Below are positions 45,079-56,346 of a stretch of 64,000 nucleotides of DNA, in pieces. Each line of letters opens with the position of its first letter. Within the stretch, counting starts at the first letter, position 1. The notes under the pieces were generated by a model that was not told the DNA's origin, ran no database searches, and worked only from the letters and a program-made list of their open reading frames with translations. The stretch is from Fennellomyces sp. T-0311 (Eukaryota > Mucoromycota > Mucoromycetes > Mucorales > Lichtheimiaceae): NCBI GenBank assembly GCA_025266875.1, contig JALLLT010000006.1, forward strand, positions 620,001 to 684,000. Reading direction: 5' to 3'. A program made the translations under genes and the position numbers.

Positions 45079-46393
45079 CTATGCTGATGCAGGTGATAGT
45101 GGCCGAGGCGGTGATGGCTCTTCTGCAGTCGAGCAGTGTGCAAACAAGTCGATTAAGTCGGTAATCACATCTGAAAGGGGGAAAGAGGACGTTATTTGCA
45201 CCCCAAAGTTATCAATGCGTAGCTTGGACCAACTTTAGCAGGCAACCCAGATAACTTACCACAGACATTTTGTACAGATATATTTTCGGATGCGCCCCAC
45301 ATGTCAACCCACTAATTGTATTCAATGTTATTGATAAGCGCACCGATATTTTTTTGTGATCATTACCTGGTTCATATTGACCGGTAATTCCGCTTGACAT
45401 AGTTGAAGTGCAAGATATAAACAGCCAAGTGCAACCTCAGCTGTGGTGCGCGTCAAAATGATCCTTGGTGAACATATACTATTTTCGTCGCATAAGAAGA
45501 TGGTTCTTTCAATCGCGTCTTCTTGGGTTACCTGTCCCAGCAGAACATCCATGCCAACCGAGCGATCGTACTTAATTCCGGATCCATTTCTAGAAAGCAT
45601 CGTTAATTGTTGCCACTAGATAATAATAATAATAATAATAAACGCTTACCCTGTTCCATGCTCCGCCAGACATCTCTTTGGTGACCTGAATGCCGACGAT
45701 CATGCTTCGAAGACGTTGCGAACCAAGAAACCGATGCCATGTCACGTAGTACGCTCAGGCAATACGTGAATGGTAACGAGACTTCTAGATCATAGCCGAG
45801 GGCACGTACTAGCAACAATTCACCGGTAACAAGCGACGACCGCATTTTGAAGTATGTCTCGTCGATTTGGAGAATGCCTTCTTTTGGATGATAATACCTG
45901 GCACAATATCAAAGTTAAGGTTAAGGAAAAATGGCGCGAGGGAGGTAAACGAACCGATATCCCACGTTGACCAAATCACGTACTTTGCGAGGCACGTCCG
46001 TTGCTTTGCATGCTAAATGAAGACACGTGGTTGTCAACAGCTAAACGAAAACAATAGGGTCAATAAGGTTTTTTTTTGTTTTAAGCTTGCCAACCTCTTC
46101 ACTGGTATTTAAAGGTAGCGATTCGTCAACAAAACGATCGTTGCGTGATGGTTTGCCGCCTTTATTGAGAAGCATAAATCGATTGAACTGATGATAGTAC
46201 ATTATGGCAGTCGCGGTCGTTCGTACGGGGCTACATATCGCATAATCAGTCGTTTTGTTGCATTGACTTCTTTTTTTTTCTGTTGAATGCTTTACAGTTC
46301 AAGCATAGCACCAGCTTGACGCAGGTAATGGATCGAGGCTAAATTAGGAACAAGTGGTAGCAGCGATGCCTCTTCATGTTGTTCGTCATTCAT
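45079..46393 (-). CDS. CCNQ: Cyclin Q (FAM58)-like cyclin
   Basis: Eight exons, 46393-46296, 46230-46095, 46040-45955, 45897-45650, 45589-45532, 45463-45367, 45311-45260 and 45170-45079, sum to 288 residues. The first cyclin box contains TATAIMYYHQFNRF, LHLACKATDVPRKVRDLVNV and YYHPKE. The second contains STIARLAWMFCWD and EVALGCLYLALQ followed by a Trp pair-like segment and DLIDLF. The R-D-L/I-N-V and LYLALQ patterns match cyclin Q, the partner of CDK10 in animals. It is a transcription-type cyclin and probably not an oscillating one (inference). It converges on the deacetylase gene with 131 bp between stops. A TAA microsatellite lies in intron 4. Confidence 0.82.
45621..45642. repeat. TAA microsatellite in a cyclin Q intron
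   Basis: Seven perfect TAA units inside the 60-bp intron 45590-45649, between donor and branch region. Confidence 0.9.
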
Positions 46394-46643
46394 GGAAGTT
46401 GGCCTCGATTAGAAAGTATACAAAAGCTGCTGTTTCCTCCTGCTAGTCGCAAGTGTAGTTTGGCTCGCTGGGAATGAATTTAACGGTTGTTACACGCCGC
46501 CGCGCGACAACATCTTCTAAACTTGGCTTGATGACGTGTTATCCAGTCGCCATGGAGACGGTGGTAAAGTGGTCCATGAGGCGTAGAGTATATAAACATT
46601 GAAAGGGTTCTTTTATGTACATTTTGAGAAGATCAACAATAAA

Positions 46644-49600
46644 TTAATACCCGGTATGCAGCTCCTTCTCGATCTCGGAAAACAAATCCAACTTTTTCTC
46701 CTGTTCTACTGATATTGTTGGTGGTAACTGTTGTTGTTTCTGTTGTCGTCGACGCTTCACACTTCTCTCCAGTGCATCACAGTAGTTTTGATACTTGATA
46801 ATCTCATGCAACAAATAATTTGACTTGGATTCCCAGTTGGTCATGACCTTGGCATGGTTTTGACTTTTGCTTGGAAACTGCATTTTGCGTTATAAGCTTT
46901 CTTGTTACCTTTACACATGTATGTCAATCTTACCTTGACAAGGATTTTTCGCTTGAGTTCGCGATGTTCATTGATTTCGTCGCTTAGAGCATCCAGATGC
47001 TTTTGAAGGGCATCGAATTGAACTTGTTCATCCGATGTACTAGAGACTGTAGGTGGTGCTGGTGGTCGCCAGTCGTATATACTGAGAGCATCCGGATCAC
47101 CCAAATATTTGCCCGAAATTTCGAGCGCATCCAAATCCAAAATCACGTCGTTGAGACACGATCCCCAGCCATATTCCATGTTGCTCACACCACCAGGCAA
47201 TGGTTCTTTGCTCTGTCTCGCTGCCCAGTAATTGCACGTCTCCACCCATTCATTCACTTGCTCCTGCGATGGCGCTTGGAACAAAAACACGCCACCGTGC
47301 GATTGCTGGATAGCAAACACGTGAGGTCGTTGTCGATTGTATCCAGGTGGCGGTAAAATGTTGGATAACGAATGGTTGAGTGTAACCGTACCCAAAAGTT
47401 GCATCGATGACTAGAACAGGTTTTAACGAAAAGAAAAGCTTCACGAGTAGAAAAAAAAACAACAACAGCAACTTACTGCCCATGGTGTAGTTGATGGTTT
47501 GCTACCTTGTAACGAATCGGCCAATGTCGTAAAGCTGTTCACACGCAACATACTTCGTCGTTCTTCACCTGTACTGCCTTGCATAGCATACATTTTCAGC
47601 TCTCCATGACCCACGACCAAAAAACATTCTCGCCACTCGCGGTGTTTTGCCTTTTGATTTCCGTTCTCCAACAAATGCTTTCGTACAACGACGCCTTCCT
47701 TCAAATACGGTGGACGACTTGTGAATAAATCCGATGCGTGCGACTGCATAAAGCTCATCATTGGCTGGTGTGGTGATAACAGCGTATTGTTGCGCGCAGA
47801 TGAAGCAAACGATGCGCCCGACGTATGAGACGAGAATGAATCACGACGCGGAGATCCCAAGGGTGATGATGGATTGCTCATCTTTTCCTCTGCTGGGTAA
47901 ATAACCGCACTTTCTCGTCCTGACTTGTTGCGAATCATGGTATTGACGCTTCGCGTAAACTCGGCCACTCTTCGACCGCCCAACATACTTGCGCGCTTTT
48001 CGGTTGTATTGGTTACCGACAGTTGCTGCGACTGCTGTTCGAGTGGTTGAAGAATTTGACTCTGTTTGACAGAAAGATAGAGCTCTTTGAGATAAACCTC
48101 CATGTCGGATTCCCAGATTTTGGTGAACAGTTGACCAGTGCGATCCCGTTTTTCGGGTGGCAGCGATTTAACTTGGTCCCGAATAGTCGACATTGTGTTT
48201 CGAACAAACGCCTGCCGCGTCATTCTAGCATGATTGCCCTGTGCCACGTGGAGATCGGTATTGAGCAGTAATAGTGAATATGCAACCGCATACACAATAT
48301 CTATTTCTTGCTTAGCCTCACGACTTTCCTTAAAAGATTTAGCTTTACCATCGTTGCCAAAGATACTCTGTGGATTGCATTGCCAGAATCGTCTAGCAAA
48401 GGCTTCCAAAATTCGATCAATCTGCTGAGCTTCGGCTTTGAAATAAAGTTTGCTGCACAGTTTTCGGAATGCTTTATCCAGCAGCATATTCGTAAACTCA
48501 AAATGGTTCATGTAATATACGAGCGCTTCTGCATGCAGCGGTTTCCTGAAACATAAGGAGGTGTATTAGACCGAATTCTGGAAAATCAGATAAAAAAAAC
48601 TCACGCTTGGCCCAACCACTCTGCAGCCTTTTCTCGTGGAACAAATGACTCGTCATGATTCCATATCTTATCTGCGGCATCCCTTGGTTCCTCCTTGGCT
48701 TGCCCGTCTACCTGAGTTTCTAATTTGATCTCGGGCAATTGTTTTCGTACAGGTCGAGGTGGTGGTGACAATGATGATGGCGGGTTTGATAATTCTAGTT
48801 TTGCACTTCCGCTTTGCCGCTTCCAATCCAACATGGATTGTACCATATCCTGAGAAGGTCGACGTTGTACCGGGATCGAAGGAACCGGTGGTGGTGGTGA
48901 TGTTGGTCCAATGCTAACCATCAATCCCCCAGCACTACCGAAATGGCCTCCGCTCAACCGTTTCGAAAGTCGTCGTCGTTCGTTCTTTTCACGTTCAATG
49001 TCTTCCATCGACATCCCCGTGGCATCCACAAATAAATCGTCGTCATCGCTACTATCGTCGTCATCGCTAATTTCATTATTGACGTAGGTTACACCGTTGC
49101 CATCATCATCTTGCTCGATATTATCATCTTGCTTTTCATCAGTGTTGTCGTCATCGTCTTGCAAATCAAGTGCACTTTCGCTCGATGGTCGAGATTCAGG
49201 TCCAAATGTGCTGTAAAGTGAATACGTTCCTGATGACTTGCCAGTAGATGCATTGGACCATCGCGAAAATCGTTGCGTCTTGACCAATGATTCGTCTTCT
49301 TCTTCTTCTTCCTCATCCAATTTTTGTTGCTGTATTTGGTAATTGTAAATGTTATTGTCGATGGGATAGCTTGGCATTTCAGTGAATGGTTGTGGCTTTT
49401 GCAGGATGCCTCGCAGAGGTTGCTGCTGTACTTGGGATGGTCGGTGTTGCTGCGGTTGTGGTAACGGTTGCGGTTGTTGTAGTATAGGCTGCGGCTGTTG
49501 TGGTGCATTATTAGGTGTGTAATTATTATTAGTAGAATTATGGTAATTTCGAGCGTTGGTATTGGCATTATGAGGTGATGTTGTTTGAGGTGGTGGTAAA

Positions 49601-50303
49601 TTGTACATGGAAAGAGGTGGGCCTTCAACGATGCGAGCAGGTGGCGTTGGACGTGACCGAAGTTCGGCAGGAATGGATGACAACAAGCTATCTGACTCTT
49701 GCAAGCCAGTCTTTAGCTCGGGTTTGCGGTATACGTGTTGCCCGACTTCAATGGAGGGTATCTTGGGAGGTGGTGGAGCTGGGGGAGCGAGCGGTATGTT
49801 GTGTGGATTATCGGGTGATGTTGGCGAGGTAGGAACATGGTGATGGTGATGGTCTGGTTGCTGTTGCTATAGAAACTGGTTGTCAGTGCTTTTTGCATCA
49901 TGTGAACAAATCCATTGGTACCTTATTTCCCAACTTTTTCAAGAGTTTACCAAAACCACCTGTTTTGTTCTTTGAAGGCTATATGATTATCTAATGTTTT
50001 AAACAAGAACGGTGACACAACGTTATTTCTTACTTTTTTTAATGGCTCGGCGGGTGTCATGAGTGTTCCTGGTGAAGATACGGTTTCTCCTTGAATAGGC
50101 ATCGTAGGATCGTTGAACCGACCATAGGAGCGTATGGTATCGTATTTGGCTCGATGTGGTGCAGACGAAGAAGGTGCCAAACGACGAGAAGAAGGAGGAT
50201 CGGGTGCATTGCGTGTGGGGATGAATTCATGTTGCTGTATTACCGCAGGAGGAGTGGCGGATAATGATCGATTGCGACGATGGGATCGATGATTGTAGGC
50301 CAT
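46644..50303 (-). CDS. Sec7-PH guanine nucleotide exchange factor for Arf GTPases
   Basis: Six exons, 50303-50034, 49978-49922, 49866-48605, 48545-47477, 47410-46934 and 46877-46644, sum to 1,122 residues. The first 500 residues are low complexity, with Pro, Gln and Asp runs. A Sec7 domain at about 520-690 contains the catalytic glutamic finger FKAEAQQI, then RRFWQCNP, LLLLNTDLH and MTRQAFVRN. A PH domain at about 770-960 (YLKEGVVVRKH...REWRECFLVVG...VNEWVETCNYWA) is followed by a coiled coil. Sec7-PH-coiled-coil is the EFA6/Syt1 layout. The protein should load GTP on Arf at the plasma membrane or endosomes, with the PH domain binding phosphoinositides. I do not choose between the Syt1 and EFA6 orthologs. 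Confidence 0.9.
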
Positions 50304-53030
50304 TGGGAAGTTTTTTCAAAAATGCCAAAGAGGAAGAAGGAGAGTGAGGGAAGGTTTGGCCAGATATATTTTGTTTCATTTGCGCGAATACTTTGAGCAC
50401 CAGCGCGGTTGTGCGACATGGATGCATTTTTGGACCTGAGACACATGGAATGGCGCCTATCCCGATTTTCACTCGCTTTATAAAAACGCTCCCTGAAAAA
50501 CTTTATATTGTTTCGTTTTGATTTGGCATGGCTAATTAGACTACAAAATGAGAGAAACCCACGCATGGATCATATGAAGGTGCTTTTTGGTTCCTTGTTG
50601 TTGCCGTCGATCCTTGCAGAACCTGTCACGGATGTGCGTTATATACACTCCTTGCTTTCCTCCAATTGAAGTAGATCCCGTTTATTGTTTGCTTTTGCCA
50701 TGCGACTTGAGCCCGTGCTTTCTTTTCGTTGCTTGCCACCTTTTCGGTAACTCTATTTTTATGTAACTAGCACGCTTGTATACATAGCGCCACAGCTTTA
50801 CTTTGCATTACCTAAAATCGTAAATTGCTAATATTTTCTAGTCTTGCTTCGTAACCATCGAGACTCTCTCTTGTGAAACATGGTAACGCATTGGGTTCGG
50901 CTGCATTAGAGCCGTGAGACTTGCTGTGTATCATGATGCAAAACTTGTGTAGCGTGTACTTTTCGGTTATGTAATCGTGTTTCATTGCTCTTTGTATGAA
51001 TTTTGTTGTGCCTCAGAATATTCCTATCTTCCGTTCGCATTATGTGTTGGTGCCTGGAAATATTCATCACGTGATCCAGGTGCATTCCAGGACATCGGTA
51101 CATTGTTAAACTACCCATAAACTTTTGCCTGCCAGCGGTGTGATGTATACTTCGAGTAGATCCCCGAGATCCGAGAAATTTGCAGTCCTATATGCGAGAA
51201 CATACTTATGTAGCTCGAAAAGCCGCTGACTGTTCTTTAGATAATTGTACGTAAAATAAATATACTTGGTAAGGTTTATTTTCTATAGACGTTAGTACAC
51301 TTCGTGTCGATATACGTACGTACTGTATCAATATATAGCGACAACACCACGAGATTATATGTCACTTTGTCTGGTCAAGAACCCACGAAGTTATAAGGAT
51401 ACACAACGGTAATGCGGCATTACAGTCAAATATTTTCGGTATATGCTCTAACTTCATTCAAACTAAATTTCAGGTAGTTGTAGATAGATATATATACAGC
51501 ATCATTTGAGAATTGCTTTAACCTCGCTTAGTTATTGCTTCGCAGCTTTAGATTTTCCAAGACAAACGGCAGTTCTATTTTTGGTCAATCAAGAACTTTC
51601 AATGTGTTACAACAGCTTATCATAATGCAAAGTTCTGAGTCGTGAGGCTTGGAAGAAATAAGAGTGACAAATAACCTTATTATTTGTCATGCATCATGCA
51701 TTCCATGTCGATCTTTCAGAAAAAGGTCATAGAAAGAAAACAACTTTCTCTTTAACGTCTTTCATGCATGATAGTTCATTTTTATTATTAATAGGATGGT
51801 TACTCTGATCTAAACCTAACTGGGTACGGACGTAATATTGAATGTATATGAGAAAGGCTATTTCCGATACGCGCTAGGACGAATTGAGTGATGAGCACGG
51901 CCGTCTCTAGTAACAAAACTCCGGTAGAGGGTTGCTCATATTACGTTAGTAAACAGCTTTGTTAAACGTGGAAGCATCTGTAAGGTAGCAAGCGATAGGC
52001 CCAGAGTGAAACCTAGATGGTAACGCGATTAAACCTGTTTGAAAGGTCAGCTACAATCATTTCAATGCTCGCGTCGTCGAAACGCACATGTTGGTTTAAG
52101 AATTACGTAGCTACCTTGGAATTAGAGCTCAGTTCTATTACAGAGCTCGATACTGTGACAGGTGAGGAATATGTCAGGAATGCCTCATGTGTATTTGAAT
52201 TCTGCGCTTAAGAGTGGCAGATAGTGCGGGAGGATCCTTCCGATTGGTATACCGATGTTTTATTCATACTCGTACCAATTACCAAGAGGCTTTCTAATGC
52301 GGGTACATGCATGCCCTCTCACTCTCTACTCTGCCATTTTACCGTATGAAGTTTGAAACTACCTACGTAGACTGAAAGGATTTACAAAAGTTTGCTTCGG
52401 CGACAATATATACTCATGTCGATCTCATATGAAGGATAACTCAGCGGCTAACCTTGTTGTACAACCTTCGATATTAAATATGCAGATAACTTTGACAGGG
52501 TGTCCGATGTTCAATTTCTCAGCCAACTTTTTTTCTTTACCTTTCTCTCCTTTTCATATTATGAACGAGCCTTATTTATTCTTGTTGATTTTCATTTGAC
52601 TTTGACATTATTTTTAAAACAGAATGTTTGAAGGTTTGTTGTTGACGAAATACACTTTTGGTGTAACATTCACGCAACTTTGAGCGGTTCTTTCGAAGGT
52701 GGTGAATTGGCTACTAAATGTGGTATTGAATGCTTGAAGGCTCAAGACGCCTAACACTTGAAACCAGTAGGATTCGCGTAGTAGAAACTCAACATTTCGA
52801 GACCGGATGCTACTTTGACTACCCAAATGCTAAAGACGATGACATGGTCTTTAAGAACTATGCTTATGTATGTCGTTGAATTAATCAATGCTACAAGTGG
52901 ATGCAATATGATATACAAAAGAATGGTGAGGGAGGTCACATATCCTTCCAATGAGCAGTGTCTCGATAGCACACGCCGCACAAAGCATTCATCTTTGAAC
53001 CGGAAACACACATAGCCAGAAGAAAAAGCT
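50304..53030. other. Intergenic, nothing recognised
   Basis: About 2.7 kb between the Sec7 gene start and the CDT1 gene end. Open frames are short and lack domain content or splice partners; no repeats of the LTR families occur here. Confidence 0.55.
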
Positions 53031-54643
53031 TTATTTCTTTGATTTGGCACGTATCTAGCGAGAAGAGCAGTAAGCATACCATAACCCGATCATGGCTACC
53101 ATCACTTACGCGGTCCATCAGCGCCTTGCGGCGGTCCTTTACAGAACCTGTACCGGTTATTGGTGGCAACGTAGCGTTTGCCTTATCGGCCTCTTCCTTC
53201 CGCCGTTCCTCCAAGCGAAGCAAATCGCGCATTCCACTTGGCATGTTTGCGGTTTTCAGCCACTTGTCCTTGTCGACGATCTTTTCGATCTTTGGTAACT
53301 CAATTTCAGGTATAACGAGCTTCCCCTTGTTTTCGGCGAAATAGCTCTCCATCTTGTCCGCCAGTATGTTCTTTCGCTCTTCAAGCTGCTTTCCCGAAAG
53401 CGGCGCCTTCCACTGTGCACCCAGTTCCACTGAATACGTTTCTATCATTTTCCCTGCCACAGCCAGCTCTTTGGGTTGGATGCGATACAGCGCCGGCGCG
53501 AGATATAAAATCTTTGCGACATGTGACATGGTGATGTTCCTAACAACATGCGTTTTAGTGTTCGTTTTCGTCCCCTTTTTTAACCGCATACTTTTTGGTG
53601 GTGCCCCGCAACATCGGCTGGATCTTGTGGAACATGGGAATGCGGTTGTTGGCCGTTTGAAACATGATGGTGATGTCCAGGTCGTTTCGTAACTTGGTCA
53701 GCGTGTCCTTTTCATCCTGTAGCCGCGCCTCGTCGCTCTGTATCCCATTCCACTTAGTCTTGTAATGCGCATATGGCGATTGCTATTTTACCTCGATGTA
53801 AAGCGCTCGCTTCCATGGAGCGATGTGCTCTTGAGACCGTGCTGATTCCACTTCTGGTGTGCTCGTTTTTACGTCAGGCTCCTGCTCAACCTCGGTTTCG
53901 CTCTTTGGTCCAACTTCAGCCACAGGTTCCGGTGACTGAGGAGCTGCCCTCTCCTCTTCAGCACACGCAGGTTGTTTTTCTGCTTTGGGCTCGTCTACAG
54001 ATGCATGGACATGAGGAATTGGCTTCGTTTCCTGCGTTTCGTCGCTATGCTCAACCGCACGTTCCTCAGCAACTGTTCTCTGTACGCGCTGTTTCTTTGC
54101 TTTATGTTCAGCAATAGGTTCGTCGGCTTGAGCAGATGGTTCTTCCACCTGGACAAGCTGCTCCTTTGCCGTTTCGGCGGGTTTGACAGCAAAGTCCAGT
54201 ACCCGTTGCTTTTTTGCTTTATGTTCTTTGGTCGATCCAGGTGTCGTAGCACGTTTTTTGCCGTTCACTTTCGCCGTCGATCGAGATTTTTCTGATTGCG
54301 CGTAGTCATGGAGCGTGCGTTGGTCCGTTTTGCGAGTCCTCAGTCGAGCGCTTTGACGGTTCGGCGTCTAAAGCTTATATAAGCAAACCAAGACGGATAA
54401 AAAAAAAGCAACTACATGATCGATCGAAGCGTCCTACCTTTTCTTCGACAACAGCTTGCTTCAATGGTGGATCGTCGTCGTGCTTAACAGGAGGATGAAA
54501 GGGACTCACTGCCTGTGGAACACCATGCTTAACGTCGTTTGCAGACTTCTAAAGTGGCGCAATGGTTAGAGCGAGGCAAGGTTTGCGATGCGGAGGGCGG
54601 CCTAACTTACTCCCACAGTGCGAAGGCCAATGCGTGTCTGCAT
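53031..54643 (-). CDS. CDT1: CDT1 DNA replication licensing factor
   Basis: Six exons, 54643-54611, 54548-54438, 54367-53792, 53737-53592, 53539-53110 and 53054-53031, sum to 439 residues. A TAG in the mid-gene frame is removed by a 54-bp intron (53738-53791). The N-terminal half is charged and repetitive (EHKAKKQRV twice) and holds QRTLHDYA, a PCNA-interacting motif with Lys at +4, as in CRL4-Cdt2 degrons. The middle winged helix reads IPMFHKIQPML and MSHVAKILYLAPALYRI, the Cdt1 fold that binds geminin-like partners and MCM. The C-terminal domain ends RIRAKSKK. The protein loads MCM2-7 helicase at origins and is destroyed in S phase. The N-terminus is poorly conserved, so recognition rests on the two folded domains. 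Confidence 0.82.
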
Positions 54644-54800
54644 TTTCGCTTTGAACAAAAGAACGCGTCAAAATGTGAAGCTGGCTCAAAAAAGAGGCGT
54701 TAAGCTTTGGAAATCGATTTCTCTTTTTCCAATAACCCACGTCACTGGTAGACTCCGTCCAACTCTTACTTGAGCTTGTTCAATTGCTCATCCTAAAGTA
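54644..54800. promoter_or_regulatory. Short divergent promoter CDT1 / ARP1
   Basis: 157 bp separate two outward-facing start codons. No clear TATA box was seen. Confidence 0.45.
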
Positions 54801-56153
54801 ATGAACTCTGAATTTGATGATGTACGTCTTGTCCGCATTTTGCTGCTGCTGTCCAGCTGACCCCCTTTCCTAGGTATTGACAAACCAACCCGTCGTCATT
54901 GACAATGTATGTTGTTTGCCCTGAAAAAAAACAAAGAGTCGCGCAGAAAGACCGATATATTCACGTTCTATAGGGATCAGGTGTCATCAAGGCTGGTTTT
55001 GCCGGTGAGGAGCAGCCGAAATGCTTCTTTCCATCGCTGTAGGTTATGCGACAGATGACATTGTAGAAAGCTAAACCTTATGTTGCAGAGTGGGACGGCC
55101 CAAGCATGTGCGTATTATGGCGGGTGCGGTCGAAGGCGATACGTTTATCGGGCGAAAGGCGCAGGAGCTTCGAGGATTGCTCAAGATCCGGTATCCTCTC
55201 GAGCATGGCATTGTGACGGACTGGGAAGACATGGAGCGTATCTGGCAATACATCTACACCGACGAACTCAAGACATTGTCCGAGGAGCACCCGGTGCTGC
55301 TGACCGAGGCTCCCCTCAACCCGCGCATGAACCGCGACACCGCTGCTCAGATCTTTTTCGAGACCTTCAACGTACCTGCCCTCTTCACATCCATCCAAGC
55401 CGTTCTGAGCTTGTACTCGTCGGGCCGCACCACCGGCATCGTGCTCGACTCGGGCGACGGCGTCACTCACTCGGTGCCCGTCTACGAAGGGTTCGCCATC
55501 CCTCACGCCATTCGTCGCATTGACATTGCCGGTCGCGACGTGACCGAGTATCTGCAACTGTTGCTGCGTAAATCGGGCTACAACTTCCACACCACGGCCG
55601 AAAAGGAGGTCGTACGCATCATCAAGGAAAAGACCTGCTACATAGCTCAGAACCCGGCCAAGGAAGAAAAGGAAATGAGCGGTAAAATGGATGACTTTAT
55701 GCTGCCGGATGGAAACATCATCAAGTTGGGTGCGGAACGATTCCGGGCCCCGGAGATTCTGTTCCAACCCGAACTCATTGGTGAGGAATACCCGGGTATC
55801 CACCAGGTCATTGTCGATTGCATCAACAGAGCCGATCTCGATCTCCGCAAGTCGCTTTACTCCAACGTCGTCTTGTCCGGAGGCTCCACCCTATGCAAGG
55901 GCTTTGGCGAGCGGTTACTCTCCGAGATCAAGCGACTAGCACTGAAGGATATCAAGATCAAGATCTACGCTCCACCCGAGCGCAAATACAGCACATGGAT
56001 CGGTGGCTCCATTCTGGCGTCGCTCAGCACGTTCAAAAAGGTATGTGGCCATCGATGCGCGCCACTGAAAACTCACCTTGCTCGCATTAGATGTGGGTCT
56101 CTGCGGAAGAGTACCAGGAGGATCCTGACATCATCCATAAAAAGTCGTTCTAG
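54801..56153 (+). CDS. ARP1: Actin-related protein 1 (centractin, dynactin subunit)
   Basis: Five exons, 54801-54821, 54874-54906, 54974-55038, 55089-56040 and 56091-56153, give 377 residues, the size of centractin. The actin fold is clear: [19 protein letters not shown] (phosphate loop 1), LDSGDGVTH (phosphate loop 2), [20 protein letters not shown] and the C-terminus [11 protein letters not shown]...HKKSF. The family-specific [16 protein letters not shown] and [12 protein letters not shown] favour Arp1 over actin. It forms the short filament of dynactin that links dynein to cargo. The first exon is only 21 nt. Exon 4 is visibly richer in G+C than its surroundings, as expected for a highly expressed gene. 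Confidence 0.95.
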
Positions 56154-56346
56154 AAATACCCTCCGAAAGCCTTTGTATGTGTGTGCGTGTGCGTGTGTGC
56201 GTTTGTATGGCGCTCTTTTTTACTTCCCTATACCAAAAAAACAAGCAGCGGAAAGAAAGAAACGACCAAGCTTTGTACTCTTTTTCTCTTGTTTCTTCTT
56301 CTCCCCCCCTTTGTCGTCGTTTATAACTATAAAGCCACTCTAAATG

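Noticed and set aside
53738..53791. In-frame TAG suggesting a broken CDT1 gene
   Set aside because: A 54-bp GT-AG intron removes the stop and the exon sum is divisible by three.
54549..54610. tRNA-like stretch GCGCAATGGTTAGAGCG in the CDT1 region
   Set aside because: It resembles a D-arm/A-box but no anticodon stem or T-arm follows; it is within a 62-bp intron.
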